The notes under the pieces were generated by a model, which did no database searches, had not been told where the DNA came from, and worked only from the letters and a program-made list of their open reading frames with translations. Both the position numbers and the translations under genes were made by a program. A DNA stretch of 12,680 nt from a bacterium. GTDB taxonomy: Bacteria > UBA9089. Shown here in pieces: positions 1 to 6,563 of the stretch (position 1 is its first letter; every line of letters begins with the position of its first letter). The stretch covers positions 1 to 12,680 of the forward strand of contig DNCN01000056.1 of assembly GCA_003485015.1 (NCBI GenBank), in the 5' to 3' direction.

Positions 1-162
1 ATGTCTGTTTTTGTTCAGGGAGGGGGGAGATAGTCAACTCAAAAAAAGAAGAGGTTGCGCAAAGAAACTAGAAAATTCTTCTAAAGTATTCTATTTTAGT
101 TGTCGATGAATATAATGATTGTAGAAAAAGGATAGTAAAATTTAAATAAAAGAGTAGCAAAA
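1..162. other. Upstream region without a callable gene
   Basis: All three forward frames are open from the window edge for a short way, closing at stops ending at 33, 71 and 106. Any of them could be the tail of an upstream gene, and none has a recognisable motif. From about 107 the DNA is very AT-rich and leads into murA. A perfect TATAAT lies at 111-116 but has no convincing -35 box 16-18 nt upstream. A second weak pair is TTGTAG at 119-124 and TTAAAT at 142-147, 17 nt apart. A murA promoter here is plausible but not shown. Confidence 0.4.
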
Positions 163-1419
163 ATGGACAAACTTGTTATTGCTGGAGGGGCAAGACTTAC
201 TGGCGAGGTTGAGGTTAGCGGGGCAAAGAATGCAGCCCTGCCGATCCTGGCTGCCTCTCTCCTCTGTAACGAAAAGGTCAATTTGAAAAATCTTCCCCAA
301 CTTTGTGATATTACTACTATGTTTAAGGTGCTGGATATTCTTGGGGTAAAAAGTTGCGAGACAGAAGAAGAGATTTCTATCCACCCTGAAGGTATAGATA
401 ATTTTGAGGCCCCTTATGATCTGGTCAAGCAGATGCGGGCCTCCATCTTGGTCTTAGGACCACTTCTGGGTCGCTTTGGCAAAGCGCGGGTATCTCTACC
501 TGGTGGATGTGCCATTGGCTCTCGACCTATCGATTTGCACCTCAAGGGGTTAGAAAGATTAGGCACCGAAATAAGGATAGAGGGAGGCTATATAGAAGCT
601 AAGGCCACCCGACTAAAAGGGAATGAGATCTATCTTGACTTCCCAAGTGTTGGTGCAACCTTAAATCTGATTATGGCCGCTACCTTGGCTGAGGGAGAGA
701 CCATAATAGAAGAGGCGGCCAAGGAGCCTGAAGTGGTTGATTTAATCTCATTCTTAAATACGATGGGTGCCAAAATTGAAGGTGCTGGGGGAGATAGACT
801 CCAGATTACAGGCGTTAAAGAACTTAGGGGAGGAACTTACAAGATTATACCAGATCGAATAGAGGCAGGCACGTTTATGGTGGCGGCGACCATCACCCAA
901 GGAGAAATTTTAGTCAAAGGGGCCAACATTGAACATCTGGGAGCAGTTGTCACCAAATTGGAAGAATTGGGAGCATCAATAGAGAAAGAGGCTGATGGCA
1001 TCTGTGTCGCTTCAAGAGAAATCCGCCACCCCATAGAAATAAAAACCATGCCTCACCCGGGGTTTCCAACCGATATGCAGGCCCAATTTATGGCTCTAGC
1101 AACCATTACCCCTGGTACAAGCATCATCACCGAGACAATCTTCGAAAACAGGTTTATGCATGTTAGCGAATTGAATCGAATGGGAGCAGATATCATAGTC
1201 GAAGGAAATTCAGCAATAATAAAGGGTGCCTCTAGACTGTTTGGGGCATCTGTTATGGCTACAGATCTGCGGGCCTCAGCCGCCTTGGTCTTGGCTGGAT
1301 TAATTGCCGAAGGAACGACTGAGGTCTTGCGGGTCTACCACTTAGATAGAGGATACGAGAGAATAGAGGAGAAGTTATCTAGGTTAGGGGCTAATATCTG
1401 GAGGAAGAAAGATGAATAG
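163..1419 (+). CDS. murA: UDP-N-acetylglucosamine 1-carboxyvinyltransferase MurA
   Basis: MurA transfers enolpyruvate from PEP to UDP-GlcNAc, the first committed cytoplasmic step of peptidoglycan synthesis. The 418-residue product has the usual family length and shows the expected landmarks. K22-N23 lies in SGAKNAALPI. The loop LPGGCAIGSRPIDLHL carries the catalytic and fosfomycin-reactive cysteine at residue 116. The general-base aspartate is D304 in FPTDMQAQ, and the C-terminal arginine is R396 in HLDRGYERIEEKL. The presence of Cys rather than Asp at the loop predicts fosfomycin sensitivity. The ATG at 163 gives the standard MurA N terminus but has only a weak ribosome binding site (AAGAG). 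The stop codon lies inside the first codons of flgF (overlap 1412-1419), so the gene appears to head a flagellar operon. It has no frameshift or missing residue that I can see. Confidence 0.97.
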   Translation: MDKLVIAGGARLTGEVEVSGAKNAALPILAASLLCNEKVNLKNLPQLCDITTMFKVLDILGVKSCETEEEISIHPEGIDNFEAPYDLVKQMRASILVLGPLLGRFGKARVSLPGGCAIGSRPIDLHLKGLERLGTEIRIEGGYIEAKATRLKGNEIYLDFPSVGATLNLIMAATLAEGETIIEEAAKEPEVVDLISFLNTMGAKIEGAGGDRLQITGVKELRGGTYKIIPDRIEAGTFMVAATITQGEILVKGANIEHLGAVVTKLEELGASIEKEADGICVASREIRHPIEIKTMPHPGFPTDMQAQFMALATITPGTSIITETIFENRFMHVSELNRMGADIIVEGNSAIIKGASRLFGASVMATDLRASAALVLAGLIAEGTTEVLRVYHLDRGYERIEEKLSRLGANIWRKKDE

Positions 1420-2248
1420 AGGGCTTTATACCGGTACTCTGGGAATGCTCGTCCAAGAAGCAAGCCAAGACGCCATCGCTCACAACTTAGCCAATGTAAC
1501 AACCACTAGCTTCAAAAGGATTATCCCTGTCTTCCATAGTCTTCCCCAGATTTCGATCCATCGGCTCTATGATACCCCAAAAGAGGGGTTTCATGATCTT
1601 ATTGCTGCCCAAACTACAGCACTACCATTATTAGAAGAGCACCCTCAGGTGGGTCCATTAGGAACAGGGGTAGTGGTTGATGAAATAACCACCATCTTTG
1701 AGGGGGGTCCCATCCGGTCCACAGGTAATCGCCTTGACCTTGCCATCCAGGGGAGTGGATTCTTCGCCATCCAGACTGAAGAGGGTGAGGTCTACACTAG
1801 AAATGGATCTTTCACCCTTAATAAGGAGAGCCAGATAACTACCTTGGAGGGGAGTCTTGTCCTAGGTCAAAAAGGACCGATCAAGATCACCGCTCCTGAG
1901 TTTGCGGTTACCGAAGATGGACTGATCTTGGAGAATCCCAAAGGTGATCCTGCTGGCTGGAAGTCTCCCCAAGAGGTTGACCAGCTAAAGATCGTTGATT
2001 TTAAGAACAAGGGTGGTCTCGTAAGACGAGGGGATAGCCTCTTTGTAGCCACCGGTCTCTCTGGAGAGGCAGAACCTGCTTCTGATTTTAGAATACATCA
2101 AGGCTACCTCGAAGGTTCAAATGTCAATCCAGTCATTGAGATGGTAAGAATGATCGAGGCTATGCGGGCTTATGAGGCCAATCAAAAGATTATCCAGTCT
2201 CATGACCAGTGCTTAGGAAGGGCCATTAATGATGTTGGAACTAGATAA
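1412..2248 (+). CDS. flgF: Flagellar basal-body rod protein, FlgF-like
   Basis: This is a rod protein of the FlgBCEFGK family, expected to form the proximal part of the flagellar rod in the periplasm after export by the flagellar type III apparatus. The 278-residue product starts MNRGLYTGTLGML and has the family N-terminal motif (residues 15-36, with AHNLANVTTTSFKR). A central NRLDLAIQGSGFFAI block follows, and the C-terminal helix contains GYLEGSNVNPVIEMVRMI and MRAYEANQKI. It has no signal peptide, as expected for type III export. The ATG at 1412 is preceded by GGAGG at 1400-1404 with 7 nt spacing. It overlaps the murA stop by 8 nt, so its translation is probably coupled to murA. The order FlgF then FlgG supports this name, though FlgF and FlgG proteins are closely related and the split rests partly on position. 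Confidence 0.88.
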   Translation: MNRGLYTGTLGMLVQEASQDAIAHNLANVTTTSFKRIIPVFHSLPQISIHRLYDTPKEGFHDLIAAQTTALPLLEEHPQVGPLGTGVVVDEITTIFEGGPIRSTGNRLDLAIQGSGFFAIQTEEGEVYTRNGSFTLNKESQITTLEGSLVLGQKGPIKITAPEFAVTEDGLILENPKGDPAGWKSPQEVDQLKIVDFKNKGGLVRRGDSLFVATGLSGEAEPASDFRIHQGYLEGSNVNPVIEMVRMIEAMRAYEANQKIIQSHDQCLGRAINDVGTR

Positions 2249-2265
2249 TTGTAAAGAGATTACAA
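2249..2265 (+). repeat. Small inverted repeat after flgF stop
   Basis: TTGTAA (2249-2254) and TTACAA (2260-2265) form a perfect 6-bp stem with a 5-nt AGAGA loop directly after the flgF stop codon. The stem is AT-rich and has no T tract after it, so it is a poor terminator. It could be a processing or stability element in the 73-nt flgF-flgG gap, or chance in AT-rich DNA. Confidence 0.3.
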
Positions 2266-2307
2266 ATTTAAAGACCAGAAATTCCTCATTCAACATCCAA
2301 AAATTAG

Positions 2308-2324
2308 TAGGAGGTGATAGTGTG
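2308..2324 (+). promoter_or_regulatory. Strong ribosome binding site deciding a GTG start for flgG
   Basis: AGGAGGTGAT at 2309-2318 is a near-complete match to the anti-Shine-Dalgarno sequence. It ends at a suitable distance from the GTG at 2322, with 7 nt between AGGAGG and the codon. The ATGATG at 2394, where FlgG proteins normally begin, has only GGGGAG at 2369-2374, about 19 nt away. The sequence therefore favours initiation at the GTG. Confidence 0.7.
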
Positions 2325-3185
2325 AAGAAGATTGCAGGAAGTTTAATATCTACCCTTCTTATCCTTCTGGGGAGTGAATCCTGCAGTTGGGCTATGATGC
2401 GCTCCTTATGGACTGGCGCTTCAGGGATGGCCGCCCAGCAGCTCAATATGGATAACATATCCCACAACCTGGCCAACGTTTCGACTACAGGCTATAAGAA
2501 GAGCCGGGTTGACTTCCAGGATTTGCTTTACCAGACACTCAGAACCCCTGGCACCCCAATAGCTTTGGGAACAACCGTTCCTACGGGTATCCAGGTAGGT
2601 GTAGGAACGAGATCATCCGCCATCCAGAAGATATACAAGATGGGTCCCCTCTATGAGACAAGCAACCCACTTGATATTGCTATTACAGGTGGCGGATTCT
2701 TCCAGATTTTACTACCAGACGGTTCGACAGGTTATACCCGAGATGGGACCTTCAAGATGGACGCCGAAGGAAAGATAGTAACCTCAGATGGGTTCATCCT
2801 TCAGCCAGAGATAGTCATCCCTTCGGATGCCATCGATATCTCTATCACGCCGACGGGATCGGTCTACGTCATGATTGCCGGCGAGGTCGACCCCTCTGAA
2901 GTGGGAAAAATTGAACTGGTCAAATTCATCAACCCAGCTGGATTATCTGCTGAAATGGGAAAGAATATCCTCAAGCAGACAGCCGCCTCAGGTGAGCCTT
3001 TTACTGGCGAGCCTGGTTCAACGGGTCTGGGTGAGTTGGCCCAAGGGTTTTTAGAGATGAGTAACGTTCAGGTGGTTGATGAAATGGTCAACATGATCGT
3101 CACCCAGAGAGCGTATGAGCTCAACGCCACAGCAATTCGAAACTCTGACATGATGTTAGGGATCGCCACCGGTCTCAAACGTTAA
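2322..3185 (+). CDS. flgG: Flagellar distal rod protein FlgG with an N-terminal Sec-type leader
   Basis: FlgG forms the distal rod that passes through the P and L rings. From the ATG at 2394 the protein is a textbook FlgG of 263 residues (E. coli FlgG is about 260). It starts MMRSLWTGASGMAAQQLNMD, then has HNLANVSTTGYKKSRVDFQD, a NPLDIAITGGGFFQI block, and the C-terminal EMVNMIVTQRAYELN helix. The reading frame continues upstream to a GTG at 2322 with an excellent ribosome binding site. This adds 24 residues that look like a signal peptide: a KK n-region, the hydrophobic core LISTLLILL, and SWA before MM, a good signal peptidase I site. FlgG normally has no cleaved leader. The same frame stays open to an ATG at 2229 inside flgF, but that start has no comparable ribosome binding site. 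Family assignment is certain; the start and the role of the leader are inferred. Confidence 0.93.
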   Translation: MKKIAGSLISTLLILLGSESCSWAMMRSLWTGASGMAAQQLNMDNISHNLANVSTTGYKKSRVDFQDLLYQTLRTPGTPIALGTTVPTGIQVGVGTRSSAIQKIYKMGPLYETSNPLDIAITGGGFFQILLPDGSTGYTRDGTFKMDAEGKIVTSDGFILQPEIVIPSDAIDISITPTGSVYVMIAGEVDPSEVGKIELVKFINPAGLSAEMGKNILKQTAASGEPFTGEPGSTGLGELAQGFLEMSNVQVVDEMVNMIVTQRAYELNATAIRNSDMMLGIATGLKR

Positions 3186-3196
3186 GGGGTCTCTTG

Positions 3197-4159
3197 ATGA
3201 AATCGATAACGACAATCTTCGGTCTGATCATTCTCCTTGTAGGAGAGACGGTTACAGCTGGTGTAGTCGAACTTAAAGAGAAGATTGAGATAGGCCATAA
3301 TCAGATCTTCTTAAAAGATCTAGCCACCTTCAAAGGGATTGATGGAGATCTCCTTAAAAAACTGGAGGATTTGAAGATTGGCACCTCTCCCCTGCCGGGT
3401 AAGAGTAGGCCAATAACCCTCACTTACATTCAAGCCCGAATCGCTACCCTTGGTAAAGAGGGAAACACCTTAGAGGTTCTTGGACCGAAAGGGGTTGAAG
3501 TTCTCCGTTCCTTCCAGAGATTAGAACCTGAACTGGTGAAGGAGCAAGCTCACCAATTCCTACTCTCTAAATTGGAAAGTGAGAAAGACCAATTTAAGAT
3601 CAAGTGTACCTTCTCTCCTAAGGAGTTGATCCTACCTACAGGCTCAGCAGAAACGAGGATCGTCGAAGTAGATTCCTCTTCCTTAAGAGGGCCGGTTTAT
3701 ATAGAGACAAGAATCCTCATCGATGGGAAGGATCATGCTCGAGTAAAAACCGGTTTTAATATTCAGAGGTTCCAAAAGGCAATAACAACAACTAAGACCT
3801 TATCTCGAGGCCAAGTCATTACCCCAGAGGACTTAAAAGAAGAGATGGTTGATGTAACAAGGTTCATTCGCCATCAGCCCCTCTTGGATAGAGAGTCGAT
3901 TATTGGAAAGAGGACTAAGAGGGTAATCAAGGAGGGGACAGTCCTTTTGGCTGAGATGGTTGAAGAGATCCCTTTAGTCAAACGGGGGAGTATAGTCACT
4001 ATCAGAGGTGAGATAGGTAATATCCATGTTGCTATTTTAGGTAAGGCCCTTCAGGATGGCTATAAAGATGAGAGCATTAGGGTCAGGAATCTCTCTTCTA
4101 AAGGGACAATCGAGGCTATAGTTAAAGATAGTCGTCTAGTAGTAGCCATCAGTGAGTAA
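3197..4159 (+). CDS. flgA: Flagellar P-ring assembly chaperone FlgA
   Basis: FlgA is a periplasmic chaperone needed to assemble FlgI into the P ring. The 320-residue product begins with a signal peptide: MKSITT, the hydrophobic run IFGLIILLV, and likely cleavage after VTA near residue 21. The C-terminal half has the SAF domain at about residues 195-255, with LSRGQVITPEDLKEEMVDV and the block IGKRTKRVIKEGTVL. It ends with the usual hydrophobic beta region (residues about 255-320, RGSIVTIRGEIGNIHVAILG), where a G-KA-DG segment and SSKGTIEAIV resemble family C termini. The ATG at 3197 is chosen over a TTG one codon earlier because it sits 7 nt after a GGGG purine run (3186-3189) and gives a clean signal peptide. 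It lies 11 nt after flgG and just before flgH, in the common flgG-A-H-I order. Confidence 0.92.
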   Translation: MKSITTIFGLIILLVGETVTAGVVELKEKIEIGHNQIFLKDLATFKGIDGDLLKKLEDLKIGTSPLPGKSRPITLTYIQARIATLGKEGNTLEVLGPKGVEVLRSFQRLEPELVKEQAHQFLLSKLESEKDQFKIKCTFSPKELILPTGSAETRIVEVDSSSLRGPVYIETRILIDGKDHARVKTGFNIQRFQKAITTTKTLSRGQVITPEDLKEEMVDVTRFIRHQPLLDRESIIGKRTKRVIKEGTVLLAEMVEEIPLVKRGSIVTIRGEIGNIHVAILGKALQDGYKDESIRVRNLSSKGTIEAIVKDSRLVVAISE

Positions 4160-4161
4160 GA

Positions 4162-4181
4162 AAGGAGGTATTCCTAAAATG
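4162..4181 (+). promoter_or_regulatory. Ribosome binding site setting the flgH start
   Basis: AAGGAGG at 4162-4168 lies 10 nt before the ATG at 4179. It rules in this ATG over the in-frame GTG at 4152, which overlaps the end of flgA, has no such site and would push the signal peptide inward. Confidence 0.7.
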
Positions 4182-4775
4182 AAGATAAAGGTTTTGGGTC
4201 TTGTGGTTCCCTTAATTATGGGGTTGACCTTCCAAGTCTTGGCAGATTCTCTTTGGCAGGAAGGCAGTAACCTCTTTAGCGATCATAAGGCCAGAAAAGT
4301 GGGAGATGTGGTAACGGTTGTCATCGATGAGTGGGCTACCGCATCTCACGCCACAAGTACAGCGCGTGGCAAGGAGGCTAAGGCCGACGGTGGTCCAAAG
4401 GCTGGACTTGCCAAAAACCTGTTAAGCTTTATCCCTACCTTTGGAGCTGCAGGAAAGACCGAGTACAAAGGCGAAGGAAAGACTACCCGATCGGGAAACC
4501 TTATAGCTACAATAAGCGCCCAGATAGTCAATGTTCTTCCCGACGGTAACCTAGCTATAGAAGGACGAAGGGTTATCAGAGTCAATGGTGAAGATGAAGA
4601 GATCCTACTTACAGGAGTAGTTAGACCCCAAAATATTCAGGCAGACAACACCGTAAAATCCATCTATATCGCTAATGCCCAGATTAAATATAGGGGTGGT
4701 TTCAACTTTAGTGATCGGGAGAAGCCAGGCATTATCACCAAGCTGTTGAGTGGCCTCAGCAACTTCTTCTTCTAA
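4179..4775 (+). CDS. flgH: Flagellar L-ring protein FlgH, non-lipidated form
   Basis: FlgH forms the L ring around the rod in the outer membrane. The 198-residue product shows family features in order: SLWQEGSNLFSDHKARKVGD after the leader, a VVTVVIDE strand, a Ser/Thr- and Lys-rich middle, then NVLPDGNLAIEGRRVIRVNG and GVVRPQNIQADNTVKS near the C terminus. The signal peptide (residues 1-22) has MKIKV, a hydrophobic core and VLA before DSLW, a signal peptidase I site. Unlike the enterobacterial protein, there is no lipobox cysteine; the whole product contains no cysteine. It should therefore be held in the outer membrane by assembly rather than by a lipid anchor. It follows flgA by 19 nt and precedes flgI by 18 nt. 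Confidence 0.94.
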   Translation: MKIKVLGLVVPLIMGLTFQVLADSLWQEGSNLFSDHKARKVGDVVTVVIDEWATASHATSTARGKEAKADGGPKAGLAKNLLSFIPTFGAAGKTEYKGEGKTTRSGNLIATISAQIVNVLPDGNLAIEGRRVIRVNGEDEEILLTGVVRPQNIQADNTVKSIYIANAQIKYRGGFNFSDREKPGIITKLLSGLSNFFF

Positions 4776-4793
4776 AGATGGGAGGGAAGAGAG

Positions 4794-5855
4794 ATGTTTA
4801 GAAAGATACTAATTACTGTTTTGATGGCATTACTCATTCAGTCACCTTGTTTTGCCCAACCAGAGGTAAGGGTGAAAGATATCGCTCGAGTGGTTGGGGT
4901 TCGGAGCAACCAGTTAGTCGGCTATGGATTGATTGTGGGTTTAGATGGAAGTGGAGACAGTGATAAGACCCTCTTTACCATGCAGTCTGTAGTAAGTATG
5001 ATGGAGAAACTTGGTGTAACCGTGGATAGGGCAAAGCTCAAGGTGAAGAATGTGGCGGCTGTGGTAGTAACCGCAGAACTTCCCCCGTTTGCCCGGGCTG
5101 GAGACAAGATCGATATCACAGTCTCTTCTTTAGGTGACGCCGATAGCTTAGAGGGAGGGATACTCCTTCAGACACCCCTCTTGGCCGCCAACAGCCAGGT
5201 CTATGCTGTCGCTCAGGGCACGGTAAGTTTAGGTGGATCCAATGTTAACCTTATGGGAGGGCTCAGAAATTACCCAACTGTAGGCAGAATTCCTCAAGGG
5301 GCCATTGTCGAGCGTGAGATCACTTCACCCATCCTCGATGAGGATAAGAAGAGCCTCTCCCTGGCCCTTAACCGACCGGATTTTACTACAATCTCACGTC
5401 TAGTCAAGGTCATTAACACCAAATTCACCCCAGCTACCTCTAAGGCTATGGATGCTTCTTTGATCAAAGTTGAGATCCCTAGGGAGTTTAAGGATGATGT
5501 CATTGGATTTGTAGCCTCCTTGGAAGAACTAACCTTGACACCCGATAGAAAGATAAGAGTAATCATCAACGAACGTACCGGGACTATTGTCGCCGGAGGT
5601 GATGCAACCATCTCTAAGGTAGCCGTCTCCCATGGGAGTCTATCGCTTAAGGTCTTTGAAAAGGTTAAGATTCCAGGTCGAGAGGCACGGATCGAGGAGA
5701 AGGGGGAGCGAACGGTGATAATGCAGGAGACAGCCACTGTAGACAACGTGGTTAAAGCCCTGAATGTCATCGGTGCTACACCAAGGGATATCATTGCCAT
5801 CATCCAGGCCATCGACGCTGCCGGTGCCCTCCATGCGGAACTGGTCCTAATGTAA
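4794..5855 (+). CDS. flgI: Flagellar P-ring protein FlgI
   Basis: FlgI forms the P ring, which sits in the peptidoglycan layer and acts as a bushing for the rod. The 353-residue product has a cleavable signal peptide (MFRKILITVLMALL, with CFA before QPEVRVKD) and the strongly conserved N-terminal VKDIARVVGVRSNQLVGYGL and IVGLDGSGDS. Later it has ARAGDKIDITVSSLGDA, GILLQTPLLA, NERTGTIVAGGDA and the C-terminal ALNVIGATPRDIIAIIQAID with AGALHAELVLM. Length and motifs are those of a complete FlgI. GGGAGG at 4780-4785, 8 nt before the ATG, supports this start. Its stop codon is embedded in the flgJ ribosome binding site, so the two genes are probably co-translated. Confidence 0.97.
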   Translation: MFRKILITVLMALLIQSPCFAQPEVRVKDIARVVGVRSNQLVGYGLIVGLDGSGDSDKTLFTMQSVVSMMEKLGVTVDRAKLKVKNVAAVVVTAELPPFARAGDKIDITVSSLGDADSLEGGILLQTPLLAANSQVYAVAQGTVSLGGSNVNLMGGLRNYPTVGRIPQGAIVEREITSPILDEDKKSLSLALNRPDFTTISRLVKVINTKFTPATSKAMDASLIKVEIPREFKDDVIGFVASLEELTLTPDRKIRVIINERTGTIVAGGDATISKVAVSHGSLSLKVFEKVKIPGREARIEEKGERTVIMQETATVDNVVKALNVIGATPRDIIAIIQAIDAAGALHAELVLM

Positions 5856-5864
5856 GGAGGTAGT

Positions 5865-6215
5865 ATGAATACTCTGGCTATCTCATCCGGAGCTTCCAAA
5901 GAGACGGAGAATAGGATTACAAAAAGGCCTCAAGGCAACAACTTTGCCCAAATTTTCAATGAGACCCAAAGGTTAGAACTGGAAAAGAAGAAGCTTTGGA
6001 AGGCAGCCCAAGACCTAGAGGCAATGTTTGCCTATCAGATGATCAAAGAGATGCGCAAAACCATTCCCCGTAAAGACAACCCACTCTATGGTGGTCACGC
6101 TGAAGAGATCTTCCAAGAGATGCTGGATCACAAGTATTCAGAATTGATTTCAGGCTCCTCCACGCTGGGTCTGGCTGCCCAAATATACAACCAGATGGCT
6201 AAATATGTAAAATAA
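5865..6215 (+). CDS. flgJ: Rod-binding protein, short FlgJ type
   Basis: The 116-residue product matches the rod-binding domain of FlgJ, which caps or scaffolds the growing rod. Residues about 45-112 hold the signature KAAQDLEAMFAYQMIKEMRK, then a variable PLYGGHAEEIFQEMLDHKYS stretch and LGLAAQIYNQM. The C-terminal peptidoglycan hydrolase domain found in gammaproteobacterial FlgJ is absent. Single-domain forms are usual in many other phyla, so this is not a truncation. A separate enzyme would have to open the cell wall for the rod. AAGGAGGT at 5854-5861 overlaps the flgI stop and lies 3 nt before the ATG. It is the last flagellar gene here; no flgK, flgL, flgM or flgN follows. Confidence 0.88.
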   Translation: MNTLAISSGASKETENRITKRPQGNNFAQIFNETQRLELEKKKLWKAAQDLEAMFAYQMIKEMRKTIPRKDNPLYGGHAEEIFQEMLDHKYSELISGSSTLGLAAQIYNQMAKYVK

Positions 6216-6456
6216 AAACTCCAATAAATTGTAAGCCCTTCGAGTAGATTCAAGTTAGGAGTGCTCTTCCTTAAAATAATATAAACCTATATAAATAATC
6301 AATTGTAATTATCCATAATTTAGAATAGCAACTACTTATCTTTTATTTCAAAAATTCTACTCCCTCAAGAAAGAACTGTATATCTTCCGCTATTTTTGGA
6401 AAAGAGCCTCAATTTTTCCCCCATCGGTTTTATCCTTTCTCTACAGGATATTAAGC

Positions 6457-6498
6457 AATTACGGAATTTGTAATTTGAGTTTTGGGATTTTTATTCTG
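6457..6498 (+). repeat. Inverted repeat and degenerate 7-nt tandem run
   Basis: AATTAC (6457-6462) and GTAATT (6470-6475) form a perfect 6-bp inverted repeat around a 7-nt spacer. From 6464 to 6498 the sequence also reads as five imperfect 7-nt units, starting GAATTTG and TAATTTG and drifting later. It could be an operator or a decayed simple repeat, or chance in AT-rich DNA. Confidence 0.35.
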
Positions 6499-6504
6499 TA
6501 TCAT
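6475..6504 (+). promoter_or_regulatory. Candidate sigma-70-type promoter for the pilT pair
   Basis: TTGAGT (6475-6480, 4 of 6 to TTGACA) and TATCAT (6499-6504, 5 of 6 to TATAAT) are 18 nt apart. Transcription would start near 6511 and give a leader of about 50 nt before the ATG at 6564. This is the best pair I found in the gap, but boxes this imperfect do arise by chance in AT-rich DNA. Confidence 0.35.
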
Positions 6505-6541
6505 CTGTGGATTACGTTTTGTTCAAGGGTTAATTTCTCTT

Positions 6542-6556
6542 GGGAGGTAAGGAGGT
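6542..6556 (+). promoter_or_regulatory. Doubled Shine-Dalgarno site for pilT
   Basis: GGGAGGT at 6542-6548 and AAGGAGGT at 6549-6556 are two consecutive good ribosome binding sites. The second lies 7 nt before the ATG at 6564 and decides that start over the upstream in-frame TTG at 6540, which would place both sites inside the coding sequence. Confidence 0.6.
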
Positions 6557-6563
6557 AAGGAAG

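Larger units (their letters stand above)
6216..6563 (+). other. AT-rich intergenic region between flagellar and pilus genes
   Basis: This 348-nt stretch holds no supportable gene. I saw no convincing GC-rich terminator after flgJ. The best stems are ACTCC/GGAGT with a long loop and GGAAAA (6398-6403) with TTTTCC (6414-6419), both weak. From about 6457 to 6498 there is a small inverted repeat and a degenerate 7-nt periodic run, listed separately, followed by a candidate promoter and a doubled ribosome binding site. Confidence 0.6.

Noticed and set aside
2229..2321. A longer flgG starting at ATG 2229 inside flgF
   Set aside because: It has no good ribosome binding site, and the added residues look random. 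The strong AGGAGGTGAT points to the GTG at 2322.
4152..4178. flgH starting at GTG 4152, overlapping flgA
   Set aside because: It would bury the AAGGAGG site inside the gene and put ten polar residues before the signal peptide. The ATG at 4179 fits both better.
5294..5899. A 201-codon open frame on the minus strand across flgI
   Set aside because: It lies wholly opposite the well-conserved flgI and the flgJ start, shows no family motif, and is explained by codon bias of the + strand gene.
5865..6215. FlgJ as a truncated gene missing its hydrolase domain
   Set aside because: Single-domain FlgJ proteins of about this length are normal outside gammaproteobacteria, and no hydrolase remnant is seen downstream.
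6398..6419. Terminator after flgJ at GGAAAA/TTTTCC
   Set aside because: The stem is only 6 bp, mostly A-T, with a 10-nt loop and C residues rather than a T tract after it.
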